Source: Guptibacillus spartinae (lineage in GTDB: Bacteria > Bacillota > Bacilli > Bacillales > Guptibacillaceae). From it: a stretch of 64,000 nt of DNA. Location of the stretch: NCBI RefSeq assembly GCF_028610625.1, contig NZ_JAQQWU010000001.1:248001-312000 (forward strand), read 5' to 3'. This document shows positions 46,639 to 54,616 of this stretch, piece by piece; position 1 is the stretch's first letter, and each line of letters opens with the position of its first letter. Position numbers and translations under genes: made by a program. The notes beneath the pieces are model-generated. The model did not search any database and was not told where the DNA came from. It was given only the letters and a program-made list of their open reading frames with translations.

Positions 46639-47913
46639 GTAGGATCGATCAACGATCCATCTTTCGTGTATGAATTTAGGGGGTTTCTCGATTTCGATTT
46701 CAATGTTAGGTTGTAGAGCTGCCTCATCTTTCGACTCTTCGATCGGAGGTTCGTTTGTTTGCCTAGAGAGATGAACGGCATAAGCTTTTAAATAAATTGT
46801 CTCTAATCGCTGTGCAACATGAAAATATTGGTGATTCGCTTCAACGATCTTTCTTCCGTTTAAGCTAAATTCAAGTGCCTGATCGGGATGGCTAAACAGA
46901 TCACAGATCGCATTAGCAAAGTTAGCTGGGTTGGAATAATTTTTCAACACAACACCATTGTGCATATGCGTGATCACCTCTGCGTTGCCACCACGTTTTG
47001 TGGTAATGAGAGGGACGCCTGCTGCCATGGCTTCATAATGAACTCTGGCGAGTGGCTCTTGCCATTGTGAGCTACATACAAAGACATCACCAAGTAAAAA
47101 GGAGGATGGAATTTGATCATGCGGGACGTACTGCGTAAAGCGAACATGTTCACCTAATGGCTCAGCCATTTTGTGCAACATCTTCACATATTTATTCGGA
47201 CGATTATCACTAAACCATTTCCCACCACAAATGACGAGTACCGCATCAGGATATTTTTTAAGCACGTGTGGCATGGCTTGAATGAGAAGGTGGGGTCCTT
47301 TTGTTTTACTTAATCTTCCTATAAATAAAATGACTTTTTTTCCTGATAAATTGTTTTTTTGTTTAAGATACGAGCTTATTTCCTGGCCCCGTTTTGTCCA
47401 CTTTGGTTCAAATTGTTTTAAGTCTACCCCAGAATAAACGACATGCGTTTTTTCAGTTGCCTCGGGAAATCGTAAGATCACTGTCCTACGTATATATTCA
47501 CTCACCGTCATGATTGAGCTTACCGTTTCAACAACCTGCTTCCCTTCTTCGTCTGAAAGCTTATGTTCCGCAAACATTTCATTATGAAGACTTAACACAA
47601 ACTGACTTTCTGGACTGGCAGCTTTGTAGATCGGAATGGCTTTTGGACGATTGAAGACATGAATAACGTCAAAAGGTTCCTCCTTAGTTAGATGCGAGGC
47701 AACATGGTAATAATAGTTTGCTCTGGGAACGCGAATATACTTAATCTGATCTATCTCCTCGGTTGTAGGGAGAGAAGGATCACTAACGGAGAAGATGGTT
47801 AGGTTATAGTTTTCGGATAAAAAAGGACTGACGCCATCAATCATCATTTGAATAGCGCCGCCTTTAATGGCTGGAGAAGGAAGTTTCTCGGTACAGACGA
47901 ATGCTAAGTTCAC
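46621..47913 (-). CDS. YtcC-like glycosyltransferase, CotSA paralogue
   Basis: 430 aa, GT4-type. It shares with the CotSA-like protein the start TEKLPSPAIKGGAIQ, VYSGVDLKQFEPKWT, FIGRLSKTKGPHLL and the nearly identical CSSQWQEPLARVHYEAMAAG donor-binding motif. It has an extra 50-residue C-terminal tail, partly acidic then basic (SYKKRKR). The ATG overlaps the stop of the epimerase gene by 4 bases, so it is the last gene of a coupled three-gene operon. The order dehydrogenase-epimerase-glycosyltransferase is that of ytcA-ytcB-ytcC in B. subtilis. Confidence 0.87.
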   Translation of the reverse strand: MNLAFVCTEKLPSPAIKGGAIQMMIDGVSPFLSENYNLTIFSVSDPSLPTTEEIDQIKYIRVPRANYYYHVASHLTKEEPFDVIHVFNRPKAIPIYKAASPESQFVLSLHNEMFAEHKLSDEEGKQVVETVSSIMTVSEYIRRTVILRFPEATEKTHVVYSGVDLKQFEPKWTKRGQEISSYLKQKNNLSGKKVILFIGRLSKTKGPHLLIQAMPHVLKKYPDAVLVICGGKWFSDNRPNKYVKMLHKMAEPLGEHVRFTQYVPHDQIPSSFLLGDVFVCSSQWQEPLARVHYEAMAAGVPLITTKRGGNAEVITHMHNGVVLKNYSNPANFANAICDLFSHPDQALEFSLNGRKIVEANHQYFHVAQRLETIYLKAYAVHLSRQTNEPPIEESKDEAALQPNIEIEIEKPPKFIHERWIVDRSYKKRKR

Positions 47914-48851
47914 AAAGGATTCCCCCCAGAAAGATAGAGTTCCTTTAAATCTTCAATTTCATAACGCAACCCTTCTTTAAGAGAAATCTGAGGTTGATAG
48001 TTTAACAATGTTTGTGCTTTTGTAATGTCTGCCCAAGTTTGCAGTGGTTCACCTATTGCTTTCTCGCTAAATGACACTTGCGCTTCTTTATTCATTAATT
48101 GTTCCAAAAGCTGAATAATTTCAAGGACGGATGCGCGTTCTTTTCCTCCTATGTTAATCGTTTCTCCTATCACATCTCGAGCACGGCACACAGAAGCTGT
48201 TGCCTTCACACAGTCCCTCACAAAAGTGAAATCTCTTGTCTGCTGACCATCTCCGTAAACCGTGAGAGGCTGATCGAGAAGCAGTTGTTTAATAAACCGA
48301 TGAAAGGCCATATCTGGACGTTGTCGAGGGCCATACACGGTGAAATAACGAAGGATAACAGCGGGTACCCCATAATAGTGATGATAAACCCTACAAAGAT
48401 GTTCACCTGTTAGCTTTGTAATGCCGTATGGCGATAAAGGAATTGGTCTCATCTGTTCTGAGACACTGCCGCTTTTTTCCCCATAGACGGAAGACGTAGA
48501 GATATAGATGAATTTCTTGAGGGAATGATTTTTACAGGCATCTAATAAGTTCTGGGTCAATAACGCATTATGAAGAAGATAAGTCTCAAAATCCTTTCCC
48601 CAACTTGAGCGAACCCCAGGAATACCGGCAAGATGATAAATGACATCCACGTTGTGAATAAGGTCTGAAAGGTTGCACGTCAATAGGTCAAGTTCGATTG
48701 AGGTAAAACGGTCATTTTTTAGAAGGGTTGTATTTCTGTTTTTCATGTTTCGATCAACGCCAATTATGGAGTCATGTGGATTTTGTTGCAATAATTCCAT
48801 ACATAAATGTGACCCTATAAAACCTCCAGCTCCTGTTACTAAAATGTTCAT
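47910..48851 (-). CDS. YtcB-like UDP-sugar 4-epimerase (extended SDR)
   Basis: 313 aa. It has a TGAGGFIG Rossmann loop (residues 6-13), the catalytic set with Ser in ISTSSVYG and Tyr/Lys in SPYGITK, and RYFTVYGPRQRPD typical of UDP-glucuronate or UDP-galactose 4-epimerases. With UDP-glucose dehydrogenase encoded just before it, UDP-glucuronate to UDP-galacturonate is a likely reaction; that is inference. Its ATG overlaps the stop of the dehydrogenase gene by 4 bases. Confidence 0.87.
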   Translation of the reverse strand: MNILVTGAGGFIGSHLCMELLQQNPHDSIIGVDRNMKNRNTTLLKNDRFTSIELDLLTCNLSDLIHNVDVIYHLAGIPGVRSSWGKDFETYLLHNALLTQNLLDACKNHSLKKFIYISTSSVYGEKSGSVSEQMRPIPLSPYGITKLTGEHLCRVYHHYYGVPAVILRYFTVYGPRQRPDMAFHRFIKQLLLDQPLTVYGDGQQTRDFTFVRDCVKATASVCRARDVIGETINIGGKERASVLEIIQLLEQLMNKEAQVSFSEKAIGEPLQTWADITKAQTLLNYQPQISLKEGLRYEIEDLKELYLSGGNPL

Positions 48852-50128
48852 GGTCGGGCCACCCCCAGGTAGCGTAATCCAGAAGCACGGACGGCTTCTT
48901 GGTCAAGAGAATTTCTTCCGTCCACTACAATATTTCCTTTCATCAAGCCATTAACTTTATGCCAATCAGCCTGGTTAAATTCATCCCACTCAGTCGCCAC
49001 AATTAACGCGTCGGATTGATGCACAGCAGTGTATAGATCTTTTTTTTCTTTAATGTGATTGTTATGAGAGGTCGCTTTAGGGTCATAAGCGATAACCGTA
49101 CATCCTTTTTCAATCAGCCGTTCACAGAGCATAATTGCTCTAGAGTCTCGTATGTCATCCGTATTCGGTTTAAAGGAAAGTCCCCAAACGGTAATTTGTT
49201 TCCCTTTAAAGCCATTTAATGTTTCAGCAAGTTTGTTTACATAAATGTCAACTTGTTGATGATTAACTTTCTTAACAGCATCTAGCAAACTTGTTTTGAT
49301 CCTTTTTTTATGAGCTGCATAGGTGATGGCGTCCAAATCTTTAGGGAAGCAAGATCCGCCATAGCCTAATCCTGATTGGAGAAAGTGGGGACCAATTCTG
49401 GGATCAAGCCCAATTGCTTTCGTAATATCAAGGATGTTTACGTTGTACCCATCACAGATTCGCGCAAATTCATTAACGAATGAAATTTTCGTTGCAAGAA
49501 AAGCGTTAGACGCATATTTTACCAATTCAGCCCCAGTTAAACTTGTTTCAATATAGGGTGCTTGTAAACTCTTATAGAGGTGCTTTACCTCGTCTCTTGC
49601 TTGTTTCGATTTTGATCCGACCACGACTTTATCGGGATGAAACGAGTCATAGACAGCGGTGCCTTCTCTCAGAAATTCAGGGTTGGATACAATATCGAAC
49701 ATTTTCTCATCTACTCCCTGATCGAGTAGGTACTGATGAAACCATTCGTTACTTCCCGGTGGCACTGTGCTTTTGACAATAATCAATTTATAAGAAGTAA
49801 TGTTCATTGCAATATGTTCAAACACTTTTTTAATAGCGGTTAAATCACTATCTCCATTCGGTTTAGAAGGAGTTCCGACAGCAATCAAAAGAATCGGTGA
49901 GTTAAGAATACAGGCTTCCCGGTCATCAGAAAAAACCAACCGGCCACACTGATGATTTTTTACTAATAACTCTTCTAAGCCTGGTTCGTGGATTGGAGAT
50001 TTCCCTTTATTTAAAATCTCAATTTTTGAGATATCTTTATCAATCACATGGACGTTATGACCAAGATCTGAAAGTAGGGCAGAAGTTGTTAATCCAACAT
50101 AACCTGCTCCAACAGTACAAATTTCCAT
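48848..50128 (-). CDS. YtcA-like UDP-glucose 6-dehydrogenase
   Basis: 426 aa. It oxidises UDP-glucose to UDP-glucuronate with two NAD. Features: GAGYVGLTTSALL Rossmann loop at the N-terminus, NPEFLREGTA, the catalytic cysteine in GYGGSCFPKD (about residue 260), and WGLSFKPNTDDIRDS at the C-terminal domain. GGAGGG lies 8 bases before the ATG. It is the first gene of the three-gene operon, with a sigma-K-like promoter at 50173-50199. Confidence 0.92.
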   Translation of the reverse strand: MEICTVGAGYVGLTTSALLSDLGHNVHVIDKDISKIEILNKGKSPIHEPGLEELLVKNHQCGRLVFSDDREACILNSPILLIAVGTPSKPNGDSDLTAIKKVFEHIAMNITSYKLIIVKSTVPPGSNEWFHQYLLDQGVDEKMFDIVSNPEFLREGTAVYDSFHPDKVVVGSKSKQARDEVKHLYKSLQAPYIETSLTGAELVKYASNAFLATKISFVNEFARICDGYNVNILDITKAIGLDPRIGPHFLQSGLGYGGSCFPKDLDAITYAAHKKRIKTSLLDAVKKVNHQQVDIYVNKLAETLNGFKGKQITVWGLSFKPNTDDIRDSRAIMLCERLIEKGCTVIAYDPKATSHNNHIKEKKDLYTAVHQSDALIVATEWDEFNQADWHKVNGLMKGNIVVDGRNSLDQEAVRASGLRYLGVARP

Positions 50129-50172
50129 CTAGAATTCCCTCCAGTAGCATCTCTCTTTACCATACTCCTTTA

Positions 50173-50199
50173 TATCGTATTAGGCCTTAGGGGGAAGGT
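50173..50199 (-). promoter_or_regulatory. Sigma-K-like promoter of the ytcABC-like operon
   Basis: On the minus strand: AC, 16 bases, AATACGATA. It has one mismatch to CATAnnnTA. It ends 44 bases before the dehydrogenase start codon. Confidence 0.5.
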
Positions 50200-50307
50200 G
50201 TGTTGAAATAGCCGTTTTGGAGATAATTAGGCGACTAACTGAGGGGAAAGCAGTTGAAAGAGGAGAATACAGCAGTCTATATAAGAATATTAGCTAAAAA
50301 TAAAGAA

Positions 50308-50336
50308 GCAAGCCTGGATCATAGCTCCAGGCTTGC
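50308..50336 (-). terminator. Terminator after the Cys-rich small protein gene
   Basis: An 11-bp perfect stem GCAAGCCTGGA / TCCAGGCTTGC with a 7-base loop and a T-rich tail on the minus strand. Confidence 0.75.
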
Positions 50337-50349
50337 ATAAATAAACAAT

Positions 50350-50601
50350 TTATCCATTTAATAAGCGAATCGCTTCAATTTTATTACAATCTACAATAAA
50401 TGTACCTGTATCATCCATCAACGTAACGCAGCACGATTTTAGATCAACACACGTAAAGACAAGATCTGTAAATTCTACACCTGATAAAATGACGTCCACT
50501 GTTCTTCCAGCAGTAAAACTTCTAAACTGATTGCACATACAGCTGTTGCAATGATCATTTGACTTTTTCAAAGTCTTTCCACATTCATCAAATAAACTCA
50601 T
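50350..50601 (-). CDS. Cys-rich small beta protein, coat-like
   Basis: 83 aa. The N-terminus is Cys-rich (DECGKT, NDHCNSCMCNQ), the rest a compact beta pattern (TVDVILSGVEFTDLVFTCVDLKSCC...FIVDCNKIEAIRLL) with three more Cys. It recalls parts of Cys-rich coat/exosporium proteins of the CotZ/ExsY type but is much shorter. The beta core also aligns by eye with the small protein at 50804. ATG at 50601 is chosen because AAAGGGGGA directly precedes it and lies inside the longer frame from 50628. Confidence 0.6.
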   Translation of the reverse strand: MSLFDECGKTLKKSNDHCNSCMCNQFRSFTAGRTVDVILSGVEFTDLVFTCVDLKSCCVTLMDDTGTFIVDCNKIEAIRLLNG

Positions 50602-50732
50602 TCTATATCCCCCTTTTCCAAAACTCATAATTATTAGAGATACTATACTGTATTTACGTGATGAGAAATTGCTTGTTTATAAGCCTATTGAAATTTTAAT
50701 AAATTTTTGTGATTAAGCAGGTATTGTCCTAT

Positions 50733-50759
50733 ACAGATTTTTGTTGGCTACATAAGTAT
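50733..50759 (+). promoter_or_regulatory. Sigma-K-like promoter of the small beta protein gene
   Basis: AC, 16 bases, CATAAGTAT: the CATA half of the -10 is perfect and the last two bases are reversed relative to the consensus. Confidence 0.4.
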
Positions 50760-50803
50760 GGAAGGAGTAGACTTTTTACTTATTTCAAAAGGAGGCTACA
50801 ACA

Positions 50804-51010
50804 TTGGCAAGTTCACCAATTGTGAAGTTTCGTACCTTAATTGGCGTACCCCTAACTGAAGTAATTGTTATCGGAGCTGATGAAGATTTAGTATTAATGA
50901 ACGTCGTAATTGTGGAAGTGGGACGGGATTACGCCGTTTTAAATCAAGCTGGTTCTGGTGGTTTAGGTACAGTTATCGTTCCGCTAGACAAAATAGTCGC
51001 CGTTCTATAA
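50804..51010 (+). CDS. Small beta-rich protein (DUF2642-like), unknown function
   Basis: 68 aa, almost all short hydrophobic strands: VKFRTLIGVPLTEVIVIG, DLVLMNVVIVEVGRDYAVLN, a glycine turn and TVIVPLDKIVAVL. This resembles small SH3-like barrel proteins such as DUF2642 in sporeformers; the family name is a tentative recollection. The start is a TTG with AAAGGAGG 8 bases upstream. It is divergent from the Cys-rich gene at 50601 and followed by a terminator. Confidence 0.6.
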   Translation: MASSPIVKFRTLIGVPLTEVIVIGADEDLVLMNVVIVEVGRDYAVLNQAGSGGLGTVIVPLDKIVAVL

Positions 51011-51013
51011 ATG

Positions 51014-51043
51014 AAAAAGCTCCTAGGATGGAGCTTTTTTTAT
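51014..51043 (+). terminator. Terminator after the small beta protein gene
   Basis: A 10-bp perfect stem AAAAAGCTCC / GGAGCTTTTT with loop TAGGAT. Confidence 0.8.
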
Positions 51044-51062
51044 TCAGAAAGGAGCGATTTTA

Positions 51063-51995
51063 ATGGATAAACTTAAACTATTATTTATCACGAAAGACTT
51101 CACTAACTTCATTGATAAAAGCACGTTTTATTTAATTGAGGAGTTAAGAAAATTAACTGATTTAATGATATGGTCAAATAATGGACATATAGATACGATC
51201 ATAAAGGAAGCAGGGTTCACTCCTGATTTTATCTTACTGAATGATTTCAAGTCAGACTACTCCCCACAAATTCAAGGCTTAAAATATTGTAGTATTCCAA
51301 ATGCTATAATCATGCATGATTTGCATTACAAAAGATCTTCTCGAAAAAAATTTATTGAGAAAGAAAAAATCAACCACATTTTTTCTATCTATAGAGATAA
51401 ATTTCATGAATGGTACCCTGAGTATAGCTCAGTTATGACATGGCTTCCTCATCATGTCCCTACATCAATTTTTAAAGATTATCAATTAGAAAAAAATCAT
51501 AAATTTTTGTTGATGGGCAGCACTTTTCGAGAACTCTATCCACTTCGTTACTTTATTGTCGATCAGCTTAAGGGTAATCCGGATTTTGTTCACTATCCCC
51601 ACCCTGGATATGACTTAATGGATCATAAGAAGCTAGGGTATAAAGTTCAAAAGGAATATGCTCAGGAAATAAATCGATCTCGCATTTTCTTTACGTGCGA
51701 CTCAAATTTTCATTTTCCCGTATTAAAGTATTTTGAAGTACTTGGCTGTCGAACATTATTATTAGCCTCTGGGTCACGGGAACTAAAAGACTTGGGTTTT
51801 ATTGATGGAAAAACATTTGTAGAAATAAATTCTAGGAATTTTATGGAGAAAGCTAACTATTATTTGAATGAAGAAAAGATAAGCCAAGAAATTGTAACGA
51901 ATGGCGCAAAATTAATTGAGGAGAGGCACTCAACTAAAATACGTGCGAAGGAACTTCTTCAACATATCATGTCCCTAATAAATGAAGAAAAATGA
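51063..51995 (+). CDS. CgeB-like glycosyltransferase
   Basis: 310 aa. It has a GT-B-like pattern with an N-terminal half of alternating strands and helices and a C-terminal block (SRIFFTCDSNFHFPVLKYFEVLGCRTLLLASGSRELKDLGF) characteristic of the CgeB family and related glycosyltransferases. CgeB is made late in sporulation in B. subtilis and affects the outermost spore layer. AAAGGAGC lies 7 bases before the ATG. No separate promoter was found, so it may depend on read-through of the terminator at 51014. Confidence 0.78.
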   Translation: MDKLKLLFITKDFTNFIDKSTFYLIEELRKLTDLMIWSNNGHIDTIIKEAGFTPDFILLNDFKSDYSPQIQGLKYCSIPNAIIMHDLHYKRSSRKKFIEKEKINHIFSIYRDKFHEWYPEYSSVMTWLPHHVPTSIFKDYQLEKNHKFLLMGSTFRELYPLRYFIVDQLKGNPDFVHYPHPGYDLMDHKKLGYKVQKEYAQEINRSRIFFTCDSNFHFPVLKYFEVLGCRTLLLASGSRELKDLGFIDGKTFVEINSRNFMEKANYYLNEEKISQEIVTNGAKLIEERHSTKIRAKELLQHIMSLINEEK

Positions 51996-52000
51996 AACTA

Positions 52001-52037
52001 AAAAAACTTTCCGACAGATTCTGTGGGAAAGTTTTTT
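52001..52037. terminator. Bidirectional terminator between two glycosyltransferase genes
   Basis: Stem AAAAAACTTTCC / GGAAAGTTTTTT extended inside by ACAG/CTGT. It has A and T runs on either side and lies between converging genes. Confidence 0.85.
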
Positions 52038-52047
52038 AGTCAGTAGA

Positions 52048-53124
52048 TCAGGGTCTTATTGATAGTTCTTCTAGCATTTTAATAAAATTTCGACTATATT
52101 CCTTTGGATTAAGGTTGATTTTAATTCGTTCTTTCGCCTGTTGAACGAAGCGATCCCTCTTCTTCCTATTATTTATTAGTTCAAGACATTCTTCCGTTGC
52201 TGTCTGTAAATGGAGAAGGTCGATGAGTTTTCCAGTTTCATTATGAATAAGGAAGCTTCGGATCCCATCGGAATCTGTACTAACGACAGGACAAAGGCAA
52301 CTCATTGCTTCTACTACTGCATATCCAAACCCTTCGACTTGTGAAGTTGAACAAAGAAATCCCCCTGAGTCTGCAATCATAGAATAATAAAGCGCCATGT
52401 TTTGGTGTGGAATATTGGAGTGAGTTGTTATGATCTTTTCTAGATCTTCTTTTTGAATATACTGTTGAAACTTGGCTTTTTCCTTTGTAGAAGCGAGGGT
52501 GGGGTCTTGAAACATCCAAACTCGTATATTGGCATGTTTCCGCTTTAATTCATTTATCAACTGGAGAAATCCATGCCAATTTTTATTTGGTTCTAAGCGT
52601 CCTACCCAACCAATAATTGGATCTTCCATTTTATTATTTGAAGATACGTATTGAAAATGATCCGTATCAAAACAATTATGAAAAGAGAATGAACGGAAGT
52701 CCGGTAAAAAAACCTGGCATAACTTCTCTAGGTGAGAAGTTTTTGGATAAAAAACGGCATCAGCATAAGTGTGAACATAAGGTTTTGCCTCATTCATCCA
52801 GTTTTTTGCCTCTTGTTCCGTTCCAAGTCCTTGTAATTCATATAGCAGAGGACCAGAATAGCCTAATTCACGGATTCGCTTAAGAAACAGATGATCCGAG
52901 CAGACCATAACAGCGGAGTATGCTTTTCTATCCAAAAGTAATTTGATTTCTTCATTATCGTTCGTCACATACACGGGGATATCAGTTATGTTACTAAACC
53001 CAGCTCCTGAATGCATGTAGAGAAGTTCACAAGAAATACCAGCCTCCTTTAATGCCACACATCTTTGCCGGTTTAATGTTTCGACACCTCCGCTTGGTAA
53101 GTAGTAAACAAATAAAATCTTCAT
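52048..53124 (-). CDS. Glycosyltransferase, GT4 family
   Basis: 358 aa. It has an N-terminal loop YLPSGGVETLNRQRC typical of GT4 acceptor domains, IGWVGRLEPNKNWHGFL at the start of the donor domain, and STSQVEGFGYAVVEAMSC as the Ex7E-type donor motif. Substrate unknown. ATG preceded by TAGGAGGCAAACGTGA. A CATACGTTA -10-like element lies 31 bases upstream. It is a single gene facing the CgeB-like gene. Confidence 0.85.
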   Translation of the reverse strand: MKILFVYYLPSGGVETLNRQRCVALKEAGISCELLYMHSGAGFSNITDIPVYVTNDNEEIKLLLDRKAYSAVMVCSDHLFLKRIRELGYSGPLLYELQGLGTEQEAKNWMNEAKPYVHTYADAVFYPKTSHLEKLCQVFLPDFRSFSFHNCFDTDHFQYVSSNNKMEDPIIGWVGRLEPNKNWHGFLQLINELKRKHANIRVWMFQDPTLASTKEKAKFQQYIQKEDLEKIITTHSNIPHQNMALYYSMIADSGGFLCSTSQVEGFGYAVVEAMSCLCPVVSTDSDGIRSFLIHNETGKLIDLLHLQTATEECLELINNRKKRDRFVQQAKERIKINLNPKEYSRNFIKMLEELSIRP

Positions 53125-53154
53125 TCACGTTTGCCTCCTATCGCATCTCTTTTA

Positions 53155-53163
53155 TAACGTATG
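53155..53163 (-). promoter_or_regulatory. Sigma-K-like -10 element of the GT4 gene
   Basis: CATACGTTA on the minus strand fits CATAnnnTA exactly, but there is no AC at 16-18 bases upstream. Confidence 0.4.
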
Positions 53164-53186
53164 CTAAAAAGTATTCTTTTCCACCA

Positions 53187-53213
53187 AAAACGAAACAAGA
53201 GGGGTCTCGTTTT
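53187..53213. terminator. Terminator-like hairpin without an assigned transcript
   Basis: Stem AAAACGAAAC / GTCTCGTTTT (one G-U pair), loop AAGAGGG, then TCGG. It sits between divergent genes and would block either rightward antisense transcription or be part of a regulatory leader. Confidence 0.4.
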
Positions 53214-53521
53214 TCGGTTCGCCAAATGATATACCAGTACACGTCATGGGTCTTACACTCGGAAAATGTTAATTTAAACTTTAGGATTAAATAGTGTTGC
53301 GCGAATACCGAACGATGCTGGGGTTGCCATGGAAAAAGAGCGGGGGGGTATGACGAATGATTGATAAACGACTAGCGAGTGGGACACCTTGGTTGTACTT
53401 GAATATTTGGATGTAAATTTATACAAAGCATTTTTTAAAATTAGGAGATTGTCCCTTGCAACCTAATCCAATCATCATAAATTATCTAGTACAACAAAAT
53501 ACTGTAGAAACGAGGTCAGAG

Positions 53522-54616
53522 ATGAAAGTTGCGACAATACTCGGAACGCGTCCAGAAATTATTCGTTTAAGCCTTATTATTGAAAAACTTGATCGTTTAG
53601 CAGAAGAGCATATCGTCATTCATACAGGTCAGAATTCCGCGCATTCACTGAAAGAAGTTTTCTTTCAAGAAATGGGAATTCGCACACCTGATTATACTTT
53701 GAATAGTCATACATCTTCTCTGGGAGAACAGCTTTCCGTTATGTTTAAAAACGTTGAACAAATTCTATTACAGCATCGTCCAGATCGTATCTTAATCCTT
53801 GGCGATACGAATTCTGCCCTCTGTGCCTTATTAGGTGAAAGGCTCAATATCCCAGTCATTCACTTGGAGGCTGGGAATCGATGTTTTGATTTAAACGTAC
53901 CAGAAGAAAAAAATCGGAAAGTAATTGATGCGATTTCAAGCTATAACCTTCCTTATACCGTTCAAAGTAAGGAAAACTTACTACGAGAAGGTTTTCCTTC
54001 AAACCGTATCTATGTAACTGGTAATCCGATCTTTGAGGTGCTCACAAATTATAACGAAGAAATTGAGCGAAGTCAGATCCTTGACACGCTCAACTTACAA
54101 AACCAAGATTACTTTTTAGTGACGGTGCATCGGGCTGAGAATGTAGATCATGCGAAGAACCTTTCTGAAATTCTTAAAGGCTTATCAATGATTGCGGATC
54201 AGCACAATAAAAGAATCATTTGTAGTATCCATCCAAGAACGAGATCAAAGCTAACTTCAGATCAATTAAATAATCTAAACTCATTAATTGAATTACATGA
54301 ACCATTTGGCTTTTTCGATTTCATTCAACTTGAAAAATCAGCTTTTTGTGTATTAACAGATAGCGGTACAGTTCAAGAAGAATGCTGCTTGTTTCATATT
54401 CCAGCCGTAACCGTGAGAACGACTACAGAAAGACCTGAAACCATTTCTTGTGGAAGTAATATCGTTTCAGGACTCGATGCGAAGCAAATAAAAGAAGCTA
54501 CAAATGTCATGATTAATAGTCAGCGGAATTGGTCATTTCCAACAGGCTATGATGACCTGGATGTATCGGACCGAGTTGTGAAATTTGTATTAGGAGGAAT
54601 GAAGATTGTTCCGTAA
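53522..54616 (+). CDS. UDP-N-acetylhexosamine 2-epimerase, WecB/FnlC type
   Basis: 364 aa. It is of the non-hydrolysing UDP-GlcNAc 2-epimerase family: ATILGTRPEIIRLS, GDTNSALCAL, HLEAGNRCFD, TVHRAENVD and DSGTVQEECC are all present. The exact sub-type (GNRCFD..VPEEKNRKVID) is that of FnlC/WbjD/CapG enzymes, which act on UDP-6-deoxy-L-hexosamines, rather than of MnaA. It is encoded with the two partner enzymes directly downstream. ATG at 53522 has GAGG 6 bases upstream and the family start; a TTG at 53456 with AGGAG is an alternative. It overlaps the next gene by 11 bases. Confidence 0.85.
   Translation: MKVATILGTRPEIIRLSLIIEKLDRLAEEHIVIHTGQNSAHSLKEVFFQEMGIRTPDYTLNSHTSSLGEQLSVMFKNVEQILLQHRPDRILILGDTNSALCALLGERLNIPVIHLEAGNRCFDLNVPEEKNRKVIDAISSYNLPYTVQSKENLLREGFPSNRIYVTGNPIFEVLTNYNEEIERSQILDTLNLQNQDYFLVTVHRAENVDHAKNLSEILKGLSMIADQHNKRIICSIHPRTRSKLTSDQLNNLNSLIELHEPFGFFDFIQLEKSAFCVLTDSGTVQEECCLFHIPAVTVRTTTERPETISCGSNIVSGLDAKQIKEATNVMINSQRNWSFPTGYDDLDVSDRVVKFVLGGMKIVP

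Larger units (their letters stand above)
53125..53521. other. Intergenic region between divergent glycan genes
   Basis: About 400 bases without a convincing ORF. It holds the CATACGTTA element (53155-53163, minus strand) and a terminator-like hairpin at 53187-53213. I see no clear promoter for the rightward operon; CATTTTTTA near 53425 is only a weak sigma-K-like -10. Confidence 0.55.

Noticed and set aside
53052-53294. 80-codon plus-strand ORF at the GT4 gene start
   Set aside because: It overlaps the GT4 gene and its promoter region and lacks a ribosome binding site.
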